DNA from: Agrobacterium tumefaciens
Lineage (GTDB): Bacteria > Pseudomonadota > Alphaproteobacteria > Rhizobiales > Rhizobiaceae
DNA length: 64,000 nucleotides
Assembly (NCBI RefSeq): GCF_009649785.1
Contig: NZ_WJOK01000004.1
Coordinates: forward strand, 62,001 to 126,000
Direction: 5' to 3'
This document shows, one piece after another, positions 16,585-26,376 of this stretch; positions within the stretch are counted from its first letter, which is position 1, and each line of letters begins with the position of its first letter. The translations under genes and the position numbers were made by a program. Below the pieces are notes generated by a model, which worked only from the letters and a program-made list of their open reading frames with translations, ran no database searches and was not told the origin of the DNA.

Positions 16585-17770
16585 GAACGACGCGAAGCCA
16601 GTTTTTCAAGGGCAACGGCAGATAGGTTCGAAGGCCCGGCCTCAAACCGGCGGGAATAGACCAGTCCTCCATCCTGAGCACTGTTGACAGGCCGGGACGG
16701 TCGTTCAGTGTCATGGTAATGACTTCGTTATATCGTGCGGCCATCCGTTCGATGCTGAAGCGGTTCAGAACCATTTCCTTTCCCGCGATCGACATCCGCT
16801 CGAGAAGGTCGCGATCGGCATGCAAGCGCGCAATCGCATTAGCCGCTGCCGTATAATTGCCGATCGGGAACAGGAAGCCGTTTCGGCCCGGCTCGACAAT
16901 CGTGTCCGTCACACCCCGGATATGAGACACGACCGGGACGCAGCCGCCGGCCATTGCCTCTATCATCGTCATGCCAAGCCCCTCGAAGCGGGACGGCATG
17001 ATGAGAACATCGTGACTGGACATGATGACCGGTATGTCTGAAAGCTGCACGGATCCTGCGTAACTGACGCGATCGCCATGGCCGTCTAGCCTTCGCCTGA
17101 GCTTGCCCATATCCGGCCCATCTCCGACGATCGTCAGGCGCACTGCCTCAGGCGAGGCATCCAGTATTTCCCGCAGCCACATCACGCCTTTCGAAGCATC
17201 TTCAATGCGGCCGACGAAGAGAGCTTTGAGTTCCGGCCCCCGGTTGACGCGCCGAACCGCCTGGCTCCGGAACGCATCGCTATCCACCGCATTCGGGATT
17301 GCGTAGGTGCGATCCTTCGAAAAGCCGTTGCGCGCGACCAGATCGGCGCGGCACCGCTCCGATACGCCAATCGTGACATGGGCATAGTCCCGGACCGAAC
17401 GCGCGGCCGCGTATGTTCCGGGTGAGATATTATGAACGACGAGAATACGCAGGATACCTTCGGGGAGATAGCGCGCGATATTCGTCTGCAACTGATCGCC
17501 AAGAACATTGACGATCACCCCGTCAAACTCGCCTTCTTCGATGGCGGCCGCCATTCGCGATGCACATTCACGTTCACTGAGATTGACGGGCATGCGCAGC
17601 AGTTGCCCGAATGCCTTTTCACCCTGCAGATCGAGAGGCAGCCCGTATGTTTCCTTGCACACGCCGAGCCATCGCACGTCTATGCCATAGGCTGCGAGGC
17701 CTTTGCGAAGATGTTTGAAGACGGAATAGGTGCCGCCAATATGAGGAAGGACAAAATAGGCAAGCTTCAT
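16571..17770 (-). CDS. Glycosyltransferase family 4
   Basis: A 399-residue GT-B enzyme: FVLPHIGGTYSVFKHLRKGL at the acceptor side, ALFVGRIEDASKGVMWL at the start of the C-terminal half, LTIVGDGPDMGKL, and PSRFEGLGMTMIEAMAGGC as the EX7E donor site. The ATG at 17770 has AGGAG 11 bases upstream and gives a normal N-terminus; the longer frame to 17797 adds nine unsupported residues. It is the first gene of the minus-strand block and is divergent from the pyruvyltransferase across 270 bases that must hold both promoters, none of which I can assign firmly. Confidence 0.87.
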   Translation of the reverse strand: MKLAYFVLPHIGGTYSVFKHLRKGLAAYGIDVRWLGVCKETYGLPLDLQGEKAFGQLLRMPVNLSERECASRMAAAIEEGEFDGVIVNVLGDQLQTNIARYLPEGILRILVVHNISPGTYAAARSVRDYAHVTIGVSERCRADLVARNGFSKDRTYAIPNAVDSDAFRSQAVRRVNRGPELKALFVGRIEDASKGVMWLREILDASPEAVRLTIVGDGPDMGKLRRRLDGHGDRVSYAGSVQLSDIPVIMSSHDVLIMPSRFEGLGMTMIEAMAGGCVPVVSHIRGVTDTIVEPGRNGFLFPIGNYTAAANAIARLHADRDLLERMSIAGKEMVLNRFSIERMAARYNEVITMTLNDRPGLSTVLRMEDWSIPAGLRPGLRTYLPLPLKNWLRVVRERL

Positions 17771-18040
17771 GGGACACTCTCGCTCCTGCATCCACAACCA
17801 TGCCGCAACGGATCGACGGCGGACGGTTCGAGTGGCTGCTAAGGCGACATTCTAAAAAGCCACGGGATGACAGTCAGTTGCATCTTAGGCTTAGCTGTAT
17901 CTTCCTTTGAGAGGTTTGCGTCGGCCAGACTATTCGTTTGGCGTAAGACGCAACCCGAAGGTCGGTGTGGGGTCGTGCTGATCCAGCGGATATCAATACC
18001 ATATCGAGCGTGTCGGCGCCGGGCTGCGATTGGAAAATAA

Positions 18041-19273
18041 ATGAGGATCACTCTCCTTGGACAATTTGGCTCTGGCAATTCGGGCAATGACGGATCGCTG
18101 GAAGCCATGCTCCTTTATCTGCGCAGGATGAGGCCCGATGCCGATCTGTTGTGTATCTGTGCAAGTCCGACAGTCGTAAGTGCGAAGTTCAATATTCGTG
18201 CGATGGGTGTTGGGGGGCCTCCCCTGACAAATGTTTGGATGAGGCAACTGGACAAGCTACTCGGCAAGGTGCCTTCACGGCTCATGCTATTGGTCAGTTC
18301 CCTCTTTAGTTTCGACAAGGCTGACCTGATGATCATACCGGGGACCGGCATCCTTGATGATTTTCAGGAAAAGTGGTTCGGCTGGCCCTTTGTCGTGTTT
18401 TGCTGGTGCCTCGTCGCACGCCTTCGCAACACGCGGATCGCCTTTGTCAGCATCGGCGCCGGTCCGATGAAAAGCCGTCTCAGCCGCTGGTTCCTGCGCT
18501 CGGCCGCACAGATGGCCTCCTATCGATCCTACCGGGACGATTTCTCGCTCAACTATATGAAAATGATCGGTGTCGACGTGTCGCGCGACCACCGTTACCC
18601 CGATATCGCCTTTGATCTTCCTGTTCCTGTGCCCCACCGGCAGAGCCCCGCCGGCGGCTCAATGAGAATAGGCGTCGGCGTTATGGACTATCGCGGCTGG
18701 CGTCACAACGATCCCGAGGCCGCCAGGATTTACAAGACCTACATCCACAAGCTCTCACGTCTCGTGAGCTGGTTGATCGGTGAAGGCCATCGCATCACCC
18801 TTTTGATGGGGGACGTTACCGACAGGGTCGCCTGCGCGGATTTGATGTTCCTGCTGACGGAAATGCTGTCCGAGGACAAGCTGTCGCGGATCGACATCAG
18901 CTCTGCCGCAACGCTGCGCGACATCATGCAGCAGATGGCAGCAATCGATCTTGCCGTGGTGTCGAGATATCATGGAGTTGTCTGCTCTCTAAAACTAGGT
19001 ATTCCAACGATATCAATTGGTTATGCCAGAAAGTTCGGTGATTTGATGAACGATTTCGACCAGGAGAAATTCGCCCGGCATATCGACACGTTCGAAGTCG
19101 AGGAAGTCATTGAGCTGGTCAAGGAGATACTCGCTGGAGCCGGTGCGGTGAGGGAGAGGATTGCCCACGCCAATGATCGCTTCAAGCGCCAGCTTTCCGA
19201 GCAGGAAGCGCTGCTCGGCCGGGAATTTCTCTCAATTGATGCCGTCGCAACGCCGCAGAGCGTGACGCCTTAG
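18041..19273 (+). CDS. Polysaccharide pyruvyl transferase family protein
   Basis: A 410-residue protein of the WcaK/CsaB pyruvyltransferase family (PF04230), which adds a pyruvate ketal from phosphoenolpyruvate to a sugar of the glycan. Features are LLGQFGSGNSGNDGSLEAML at the N-terminus, IIPGTGILDDF, AFVSIGAGPMKS, and near the C-terminus VVSRYHGVVCSLKLGIPTI, whose R-x-H is the family signature. A pyruvate ketal would make the polymer acidic. It is the first gene of the second plus-strand block; the flippase follows after 222 bases with no obvious gene between. Confidence 0.87.
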   Translation: MRITLLGQFGSGNSGNDGSLEAMLLYLRRMRPDADLLCICASPTVVSAKFNIRAMGVGGPPLTNVWMRQLDKLLGKVPSRLMLLVSSLFSFDKADLMIIPGTGILDDFQEKWFGWPFVVFCWCLVARLRNTRIAFVSIGAGPMKSRLSRWFLRSAAQMASYRSYRDDFSLNYMKMIGVDVSRDHRYPDIAFDLPVPVPHRQSPAGGSMRIGVGVMDYRGWRHNDPEAARIYKTYIHKLSRLVSWLIGEGHRITLLMGDVTDRVACADLMFLLTEMLSEDKLSRIDISSAATLRDIMQQMAAIDLAVVSRYHGVVCSLKLGIPTISIGYARKFGDLMNDFDQEKFARHIDTFEVEEVIELVKEILAGAGAVRERIAHANDRFKRQLSEQEALLGREFLSIDAVATPQSVTP

Positions 19274-19495
19274 ACACGCAGTCCTGCAACCTAATGCTTT
19301 CGGCGTAATACCGAGGCTCTTCAATACTCGACGGGAGTAGACCGCACGCTCCTGTATGCCCCTCAACAAACATTCTCCAAACGGCCTACACCTACGGATC
19401 CGGCTGCCATCCCAACGGTCAGATTTCCAAGGTCCAAGTCCACACTCTAGATTTGACGCTACCGTCGATTATCGGCGACGCTGTCGGAGCCCTCG

Positions 19496-21007
19496 ATGCA
19501 CAAAGTCCGCCGCGCCTTTTTCATGGCCATGCTGGAACAGCACCTCGGAATTGCGATCAATTTCGCTCTGATCGCGATCGTATCGAGACTGCTCTCGCCT
19601 GCGGAAGTTGGTTTTGCCGTTATCGGCTACGGAGTGACAGCGGTGATCTTCGCCTTTCGCGAATTCGTTTCTTCCGATTTCCTCATTCAGCTCGATGTTG
19701 TTGAACGCGATGACATCAACACGTCGCTTACGCTCTTGCTCCTGGTCAGCGGCATTCTCGGGATCGTTCTCTATCTATGCGGCCCCTATCTGGCGATTTT
19801 CTACCACCAGCCCAGTCTCCAGCACTATCTTATCCTGGCGATTGCCGCGGTCATGGCCGAAAGCCTGGGTATGCCAGCGTTTTCCATGCTGCGTCGCCGG
19901 TTGGCCTTCGGCACCATCGCACGCGTCCGAACCACCGGCCTCGTCGTTATGGCTGGCGTGACGATCTTCGCTGCCAGCAATGGATGGGGCTTTGTCAGTT
20001 TCGCGCTCGGCCTGCTCGTCGGCAACAGCGTTGCCAGCGCCCTTGCCGCCTATGCCGATCCGGCCCAGCGTACCGCACGCCTTTCTCTAAAGTCGTGGCG
20101 CCGTATGGCCGAATTCGGCCGTTACAGGGGCGCTGCAACCATCGTCGACAAATTATACGAGTCCCTGCCGCAACTGGTGCTCGGCTTTGCCATGACACCG
20201 ACAGCGGTCGCGATCTACAATCGCGCCAATACCGTTTGCTCCATTCCCGACCGCATTTTCCTCTCGGCGATCTTTTCCTTCGCCTTCCCGGCGCTCGCCG
20301 CCGAGGTTCGCGAGGGTGGAGATGTCCGCAGGTCCTACCTGCGCGCCCTCAGTTACATCACTGTGCTGTATTGGCCGTCGCTGATCATGGTCGCCATTCT
20401 CGCCGATCCTATCGTGCGCCTTGCACTTGGAGACCAGTGGCTTGCCGCCGTACCGATCACCCGGATTCTCGCGCTTGCGTCGATCTTCTGGTTTCCCATG
20501 GTTTTGACAACGCCGCTGCTGATCGCTCTCAACGCCAACCGGGAGGCTTTTCTGGGCAATTTCGTCTGCCGCAGCGTCTCGGCAATTGTGCTTTGCTCTG
20601 CCAGCTTCTTCGGTCTCACCGCGGTAGCGTTGAGCCAGTTCGTCACGCTGCCCTTCCAGATGCTCGTCGCCTTCTATCTGGTAAGACGCCATGCGCACTT
20701 TAAACTACCCGAACTGTTCGCTGCCATCGGGCCGAGTTCCGCTGTGACCCTTGCCGCGATTGCGGGGCCGCTCGCCATATCCGCCTGGATGGGATTCCGC
20801 TTCGATTACTCCCTCGCCCAGGCTGGCGGCGCCGTCCTCCTTTCGGTGACAGGCTGGGCCGCTTGCCTCTTTCTTCTGCGTCACCCACTCGTCAGCGAAA
20901 TACGTTCGACGCTCGATGCTTTTGCCGGGCGACCGCGCAAGATCGGAAAACCACCTGTATCGGCTTCCATTCCCGACACCGTCGTTCCCGCAGCGGTGGA
21001 ACCATGA
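19496..21007 (+). CDS. Wzx-type lipopolysaccharide/exopolysaccharide flippase
   Basis: A 503-residue inner-membrane protein with about 12-14 helices, of the MOP/MATE-like polysaccharide-exporter superfamily (WzxC type). It would flip undecaprenyl-pyrophosphate-linked repeat units to the periplasm. Typical segments are AIVSRLLSPAEVGFAVIGYG near residue 30 and MAEFGRYRGAATIVDKLYE near residue 205, with YNRANTVCSIPDRIF following. The last 30 residues are a hydrophilic Pro-rich tail. The stop overlaps the next gene (ATGA). The 222 bases before it have no identified promoter. Confidence 0.9.
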   Translation: MHKVRRAFFMAMLEQHLGIAINFALIAIVSRLLSPAEVGFAVIGYGVTAVIFAFREFVSSDFLIQLDVVERDDINTSLTLLLLVSGILGIVLYLCGPYLAIFYHQPSLQHYLILAIAAVMAESLGMPAFSMLRRRLAFGTIARVRTTGLVVMAGVTIFAASNGWGFVSFALGLLVGNSVASALAAYADPAQRTARLSLKSWRRMAEFGRYRGAATIVDKLYESLPQLVLGFAMTPTAVAIYNRANTVCSIPDRIFLSAIFSFAFPALAAEVREGGDVRRSYLRALSYITVLYWPSLIMVAILADPIVRLALGDQWLAAVPITRILALASIFWFPMVLTTPLLIALNANREAFLGNFVCRSVSAIVLCSASFFGLTAVALSQFVTLPFQMLVAFYLVRRHAHFKLPELFAAIGPSSAVTLAAIAGPLAISAWMGFRFDYSLAQAGGAVLLSVTGWAACLFLLRHPLVSEIRSTLDAFAGRPRKIGKPPVSASIPDTVVPAAVEP

Positions 21008-21963
21008 GCAGCATCGATATCGTCATCCCCAACTACAATTACGGTCGCTTTCTGGAGGGATGCGTAGAAAGCGTCCTTGGCCAGAACATCCCGGACATGC
21101 GTATCCTCATCATCGACAACGCCTCCACAGACGACAGTGTCGCGATCGCCCGGTCTCTGGCGACAACAAATCCCCGTATCGAAACGTGCCTGCGGCCAAA
21201 GAATCTCGGCGGTCACGCGTCTTTCAACGAAGGCATTGATTGGGCCCGGGCGGACTATTTCGCCATCATCTGCGCCGACGATGTCCTGTCGCCTGGAGCA
21301 CTCGCGCGCGCGATGGAGGCGCTCGACAATCACCCCGGCGCGCACATGGCCTTCGGGCGCACCGCCTTCTTCCGTGACGACGCCGAAATAGAATCGGGCC
21401 TTCGCAGCGATGCCAATGGCATGCAGCTTCATCGGGGCATGGACTTCATCGCCAAAATTTGCGCGACGGGACGCAGCCCGGTGCCAGGCCCACTCGCTGT
21501 CACCAGAACACACATTCAACAACATGCCGGTCACTATCGGCCAGCACTGCGCCATACTGACGATGTCGAGATGTGGATGCGGCTAGCAGTTCTGGGCGAT
21601 ATCGTCGAACTTGACGTCGTGCAGAATTTCACCCGTATCCACGGTGCCAACCAGTCGGCCATCCTTGATAACGTGCTTGCCTGGAATACCGAAATCGAAG
21701 CCGCGCTCGAAAGCTTCTTTGGCAATGAAGGGGCTTTGCTTGCCGATGCCCAAACCCTGCTCCGGCGCGGTCGCGCGAGCCTGAGCGACCGCGCCTATTG
21801 GTGTGCGCTTTCCAATCTGATCCGACGCCGGCCCGGCGCGGGTGCCCTTCTTGCACAGGCTTTCCGCCTGAGACCCGCTTCAGCGTTTCTGCCGCCGGTA
21901 AGTTATCTTGTCCGCCGACCTGATGCGTTGCATCGGATTCGCGCAGCGATCGCCCGCCGATAG
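21004..21963 (+). CDS. Glycosyltransferase family 2
   Basis: A 319-residue inverting GT-A glycosyltransferase. The N-terminus IDIVIPNYNYGRFLEGCVES is the classic GT2 start, followed by IIDNASTDDS and the metal-binding DxD-like CADDVLSPGAL at about residues 93-103; HTDDVEMWMRLA is the acceptor-side ED-type motif. The ATG at 21004 overlaps the flippase stop, so it is coupled to it. It ends 33 bases from the convergent end of the hybrid kinase gene. Sugar specificity is unknown. Confidence 0.87.
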   Translation: MSSIDIVIPNYNYGRFLEGCVESVLGQNIPDMRILIIDNASTDDSVAIARSLATTNPRIETCLRPKNLGGHASFNEGIDWARADYFAIICADDVLSPGALARAMEALDNHPGAHMAFGRTAFFRDDAEIESGLRSDANGMQLHRGMDFIAKICATGRSPVPGPLAVTRTHIQQHAGHYRPALRHTDDVEMWMRLAVLGDIVELDVVQNFTRIHGANQSAILDNVLAWNTEIEAALESFFGNEGALLADAQTLLRRGRASLSDRAYWCALSNLIRRRPGAGALLAQAFRLRPASAFLPPVSYLVRRPDALHRIRAAIARR

Positions 21964-21996
21964 TGATCGACCGGCCAAATTTTCGATGATGAAGGC

Positions 21997-24900
21997 CTAT
22001 TCTTCTGCATTCAGGACAAGCCGCAAGAGCGCCGGCAACGAAGTGGATTTCGTTCGGCGCATGATTGAGGCGCGATGATTCTCGACAGTGCGCTGACTAA
22101 GCTTCAAATCGGCTGCAATGACCTTGTTGGCCTGCCCCTGAACAATTCGGTCAAGGATCTGACGTTGCTTGCGAGTAAGCATCGCCAGCGTGGCTCGAGC
22201 TGTTTCACGCCGCTCTTCGCGCTCGTTCGCATCACGCGATCGCTCGAGGGCCGACTGCACGCTCCGATATATTTCCTGATAAGAAAAAGGCTTCTCGATG
22301 AAATCGGCCGCTCCATATCGCATCGAATTGATTGCCATACGGACATCGCTGCGACCCGTGATCACAATCACCGGAAACCGATGATGTCTTTCTTTCAGCA
22401 AACGTAACAACTCCATGCCGACCATGCCGGGGAGATACGCATCGACAAGCAGACAACCTGATCTGTCGGGCTTGTAGTTTGCAAGATACTCTTCTGCCGA
22501 GACATAGGTTGCGACCGCCCAGCCTTCTCCTTCGAACAGAGCGCGCAAATTGTCCCTTATGTCCTGCTGGTCGTCGATGACTTCGATGAGCCTGCCCGTC
22601 ATCGGCTCCATATATTCAGGTTCGCTTATATGACCTGCTCTCTCGCCGTTTTGGCGAACGACCAGTGTCTCCACCATCTGCATGACGTCCTTGAGTTTCG
22701 CCGGCTTGTGCAGATAAGGAATTTCGTGCTGAGCAAAATCCCTCAGGGCCTTGCTTGAAATATCACCAGTGAGAATGAGTGCCGGAACATTTTGGCGGAG
22801 TGCCTGCCGAATATCTTCAATCGCAGCTATGCCATTCCCCCCTGTAGGAAGATTGTAGTCTGCGAGAACAACGTCGGGCATGAACTTCAGCCCTCTAACA
22901 ATCGCGATCGCTTCGGCAGCGGTTGAGGTCGCAGCGACCACGTATCCAGTTTGCTCCAGACCGATCTTGAGCAGATCGCGCATTCCGTTTTCGTCTTCGA
23001 TGATCAAAATCGACGCGGACGACAGGGCGGTCGCTTGACGCGAATTGTCATCGACTGGCGCACGCAATGGCGCAAGCGGCTCCCCTGCCGGCGCCCGATC
23101 GATTTCGATCATGAATGCGGAACCTTCATGCAATCGCGACCGCACCGCTATCTTCAGTCCCAGAAGTTCGCTCAGCCGCTTGACGATTGACAATCCCAGC
23201 CCCAAACCCCGGTCTTCCGCGCCAGCAGATGCGTCGAGTTGATGGTATTCCTGGAAGACTTCCTCGATATGGTTTTCGGGAATGCCTATACCGGTGTCCC
23301 ACACTTCGAACCGAACCTTTGCATCGACCCGGCGACAGCCGACCAGAATTTTGCCGCTCGGCGTGTATTTCAGTGCATTGGATAGAAGGTTGCGAACGAT
23401 CTGCTCGAACAGGCGGGGATCGGTGCGAACGGCAAGGCTGGACGGTACGACACGGAGTTGCAGCCCCGCCGCCCGAGCGGGATAATAAAATTCCTTGAAG
23501 AGCCTTCCCAGAAGATCGCCAATCGCAAAGCTCACGATCTGCGGTTCCACCATCCCCGCCTCGATCTGGTTGATGTCAAGAACAGAGTTGAGTATACCCA
23601 GCATCGAGGACAGCGTCTCCCCCATCCTCTGGACGAAAGTGCGTGCTTGCCCTTCACCCACGTTCCTTTCCAAAAGCCCGTGCAACAGCTTCAAGGTTTG
23701 CAGCGGCTGACGCAGATCGTGGCTTGCCGCAGACAGGAATTGCGACTTGGCCTCGGTCGCCCGCTCGGCGAACTTCTTGGCAGCTTCCCTGCTTTCGGCA
23801 ACCTGTTTCTGGGCACTTATATCGATGAAGGTGATGACCACTCCGTCGATTGCCTCGCTCGCGCCGCGATAGGGTTTGACGCGGCGGACATACCAGCGAC
23901 CATCGGGTCCTCCTATCTCTCGGTCGATTGTGTTGCCTCGGAGCAGCGTCGCCGTTGCATCGACTTGAAGCGTAATGTCGCCGTCAAAGCCGCTAAGGTC
24001 CGAGAGGGGACGGCCGACATCGGACGATATAATCTTGAATACTGACCGGGTGGCTGGTGTGAAAAACCGTATACGAAGGCTGGCATCCAGAAAGAGCGTT
24101 GGGACATCGGTGCTGTACAGGACATTTTGCAGATCGTTGGAAACTGCCCGCTGACGCTCCAGTGCTTCTTGCAATTGATTGTTGAGGGCTGTCAGCTCTT
24201 CATTGAGGGATTGCAGTTCCTCTTTCGAAGTAAAGAGTTCCTCATTCGTCGACTGATACTCCTCATTCAGAGACAGCGCTTCGGCGGTGATCTGCTTCTG
24301 TTCTTCGCTGGCAATTTCCAGATTGCGTATGGCGCCCTGCAATTCCGCCCGTGTCTCCTCCAGTTCGAATTCAAGCTCGGTAATGGGCGACGCATCTGTC
24401 GTTGATGATTTCTGCGATCGGACAACACCGTTGGCCTGCGCAGCATCCTCCACAAAACATATGAGAAATAGCTCTTCACCCTGACTGAAGAGCGGCTCGA
24501 CATGAATGTTGAACTCGATGTGTGCGCCGTTGCTGTCGAGTTTTGCATTCTTGGCTACGAACGGCTTTTGATCCCGGCTCGCATGGTGGATCGCAGACCT
24601 GATCTTATTATGGAGCGCCGTCGGTGTGATGGCGAACAGGTCATGCGATGCCGGGCCTGAAGCGATCCGCAGGAACCTTGCTGTCGGGCCGATGGAGTAG
24701 AGATACTCATACTTCCGATTGACGAGGATTGCGGCGGGCACGTAGCTACCCAGCAGAACCTGGGAAACCGCCTCGGCAAGCGCACTGTGCCTCGACGCTG
24801 AAGTCACCTTTCCTAGCGAAGAGGGAATTCTGACATTTCCGCCCGCAACCGCACCGAAATTAAGATCACCGAAAACCGGCGGCCCGATACGCCGATATAC

Positions 24901-26376
24901 CCTTTCGGATTCCGAAATCAGCTTGAAACGGTCATCCATTCCGCCAACGGTTTCGGATTTTCCGACCAGTAAAATGCCGTTCTCCCGCAGGGCGAACCTG
25001 AAAAGCGACAAGACCTTGGCTTGGGCTTCCGCTTCGAGGTAAATCAACAAGTTGCGGCATGAAATTAGATCGATCCGTGAGAACGGTGGGTCGCTGAGGA
25101 CATTCTGCACGGTGAAGACCACCGCCCCACGCAGTTGCGCCGTCACGGTGTATCCGTTGTCATCCCTTACGAAATATTTTTCCAGCAAGTCGGGCGGCAG
25201 CGACTTGGTCGCCTCATGTGAATAATGTCCATCTCTGGCAATTGCGACCGCCTCGCCATCAGCGTCCGAGGCAAACATCTGAAACTGGAGACGAAGGCCC
25301 ATGGACTGAATGAGCTCGAGGAAGAGAATAGCCAGAGAATATGCTTCTTCCCCCGTGCTGCATCCAGCGACCCAGACCCGCACTGCTCCGTGAGGCGCTT
25401 TTGCGTGGAGAATATCCGGAATAATGGTATCTCGTAGAAAGTCGAACACCTTCCCGTCGCGGAAGAAGCTGGTGACGTTGATCAGGAGATCTCTGACGAG
25501 ATTTTGCCGCTCGTCTTCGCTGCTTTCGAGAATCTCAAGATACCGGTCTATCTTCTCAATCTCGATACCGAGAACCGCCATGCGTTTTTCGACCCGGCGC
25601 TGCATCGTTCCATGTTTATAGGCCGAAAAATCATTCGCTGTGGAAAACCTCAATATCTCGATGATCCGGTCCAGCTGGGGCATTCGGCGCACCATCGAGT
25701 GATCGGCTCGAAGCCGCGACAGCAGCTCAATATGTTTGGCGATGGCCGCAGGCATCTCTTCAACCGGTAAAACCGTAGCGCCAATGCCCAGCGAAATAAC
25801 ACTTTCGGGCATGCCGCCAAACTGTGCCTCTTGAGGCTCCTGGACCAGAACAAGTCCCTTGAAATCCCTGATCTGCTGGACGCCGGATGAGCCATCTGAC
25901 CCCGTGCCGGACAGGACAGCTGCTATCGCCCACGGCCCGAATTCCTTGGCCATAGAACCCAGGAGAAAATCAAACGGCAGAGGTGCCTCATGCAGTTCCC
26001 GCCGGGGCGACAGATATATCCTTCCTCCGTCAACCGACATCAGGAATTTTGGTGGAATGACATAGACGTGCTCGGGCTCTATCAAGGCAAGGTTGACAGC
26101 CTCCGTTACGACCATAGTCGTTTCGCTTGCCAGAAGTTCTGCGAGCATGCTTTCATGCGACCGGTCAAGATGCTGAACGAGAAGAAACGCACAGCCGGTT
26201 TTTTCAGGCAACGCTTTGAGCAGGGCTCTGAACGCATTCAGTCCACCCGATGAAGCACCGACGCCGACAATCGGGAACATCCTAACAGGACGTTCTTCCT
26301 GTGATCCGGACATCGAACCGGTGTCTACCTCGAAAGTAGAAGGAACCTTTTTACTATCCTCGCCGCGTTCCGCCAT
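21997..26376 (-). CDS. Giant hybrid: CheB-CheR-PAS-histidine kinase-REC-REC-LuxR
   Basis: A 1459-residue soluble protein. In order: CheB methylesterase (about 35-220; VGASSGG, QHLD, GTGSDG give the Ser-His-Asp triad), CheR methyltransferase (about 230-500; WVAGCSTGEEAYSLAI binds SAM), a PAS-like segment (540-650), a coiled coil rich in NEEL/KEEL repeats (665-750), a PAS domain (755-860), HisKA with SHDLRQPLQ (His886), HATPase (NLLSNALKY, DTGIGIP, GLGLGLSIV), receiver 1 (Asp1172 in ADYNLP, Lys1224), receiver 2 (Asp1312 in VDAYLPG, Lys1362 in EKPF), and a C-terminal FixJ/LuxR helix-turn-helix (about 1398-1455). All catalytic residues look intact. ATG 26376 has GAGAG 6 bases upstream. Confidence 0.92.
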   Translation of the reverse strand: MAERGEDSKKVPSTFEVDTGSMSGSQEERPVRMFPIVGVGASSGGLNAFRALLKALPEKTGCAFLLVQHLDRSHESMLAELLASETTMVVTEAVNLALIEPEHVYVIPPKFLMSVDGGRIYLSPRRELHEAPLPFDFLLGSMAKEFGPWAIAAVLSGTGSDGSSGVQQIRDFKGLVLVQEPQEAQFGGMPESVISLGIGATVLPVEEMPAAIAKHIELLSRLRADHSMVRRMPQLDRIIEILRFSTANDFSAYKHGTMQRRVEKRMAVLGIEIEKIDRYLEILESSEDERQNLVRDLLINVTSFFRDGKVFDFLRDTIIPDILHAKAPHGAVRVWVAGCSTGEEAYSLAILFLELIQSMGLRLQFQMFASDADGEAVAIARDGHYSHEATKSLPPDLLEKYFVRDDNGYTVTAQLRGAVVFTVQNVLSDPPFSRIDLISCRNLLIYLEAEAQAKVLSLFRFALRENGILLVGKSETVGGMDDRFKLISESERVYRRIGPPVFGDLNFGAVAGGNVRIPSSLGKVTSASRHSALAEAVSQVLLGSYVPAAILVNRKYEYLYSIGPTARFLRIASGPASHDLFAITPTALHNKIRSAIHHASRDQKPFVAKNAKLDSNGAHIEFNIHVEPLFSQGEELFLICFVEDAAQANGVVRSQKSSTTDASPITELEFELEETRAELQGAIRNLEIASEEQKQITAEALSLNEEYQSTNEELFTSKEELQSLNEELTALNNQLQEALERQRAVSNDLQNVLYSTDVPTLFLDASLRIRFFTPATRSVFKIISSDVGRPLSDLSGFDGDITLQVDATATLLRGNTIDREIGGPDGRWYVRRVKPYRGASEAIDGVVITFIDISAQKQVAESREAAKKFAERATEAKSQFLSAASHDLRQPLQTLKLLHGLLERNVGEGQARTFVQRMGETLSSMLGILNSVLDINQIEAGMVEPQIVSFAIGDLLGRLFKEFYYPARAAGLQLRVVPSSLAVRTDPRLFEQIVRNLLSNALKYTPSGKILVGCRRVDAKVRFEVWDTGIGIPENHIEEVFQEYHQLDASAGAEDRGLGLGLSIVKRLSELLGLKIAVRSRLHEGSAFMIEIDRAPAGEPLAPLRAPVDDNSRQATALSSASILIIEDENGMRDLLKIGLEQTGYVVAATSTAAEAIAIVRGLKFMPDVVLADYNLPTGGNGIAAIEDIRQALRQNVPALILTGDISSKALRDFAQHEIPYLHKPAKLKDVMQMVETLVVRQNGERAGHISEPEYMEPMTGRLIEVIDDQQDIRDNLRALFEGEGWAVATYVSAEEYLANYKPDRSGCLLVDAYLPGMVGMELLRLLKERHHRFPVIVITGRSDVRMAINSMRYGAADFIEKPFSYQEIYRSVQSALERSRDANEREERRETARATLAMLTRKQRQILDRIVQGQANKVIAADLKLSQRTVENHRASIMRRTKSTSLPALLRLVLNAEE

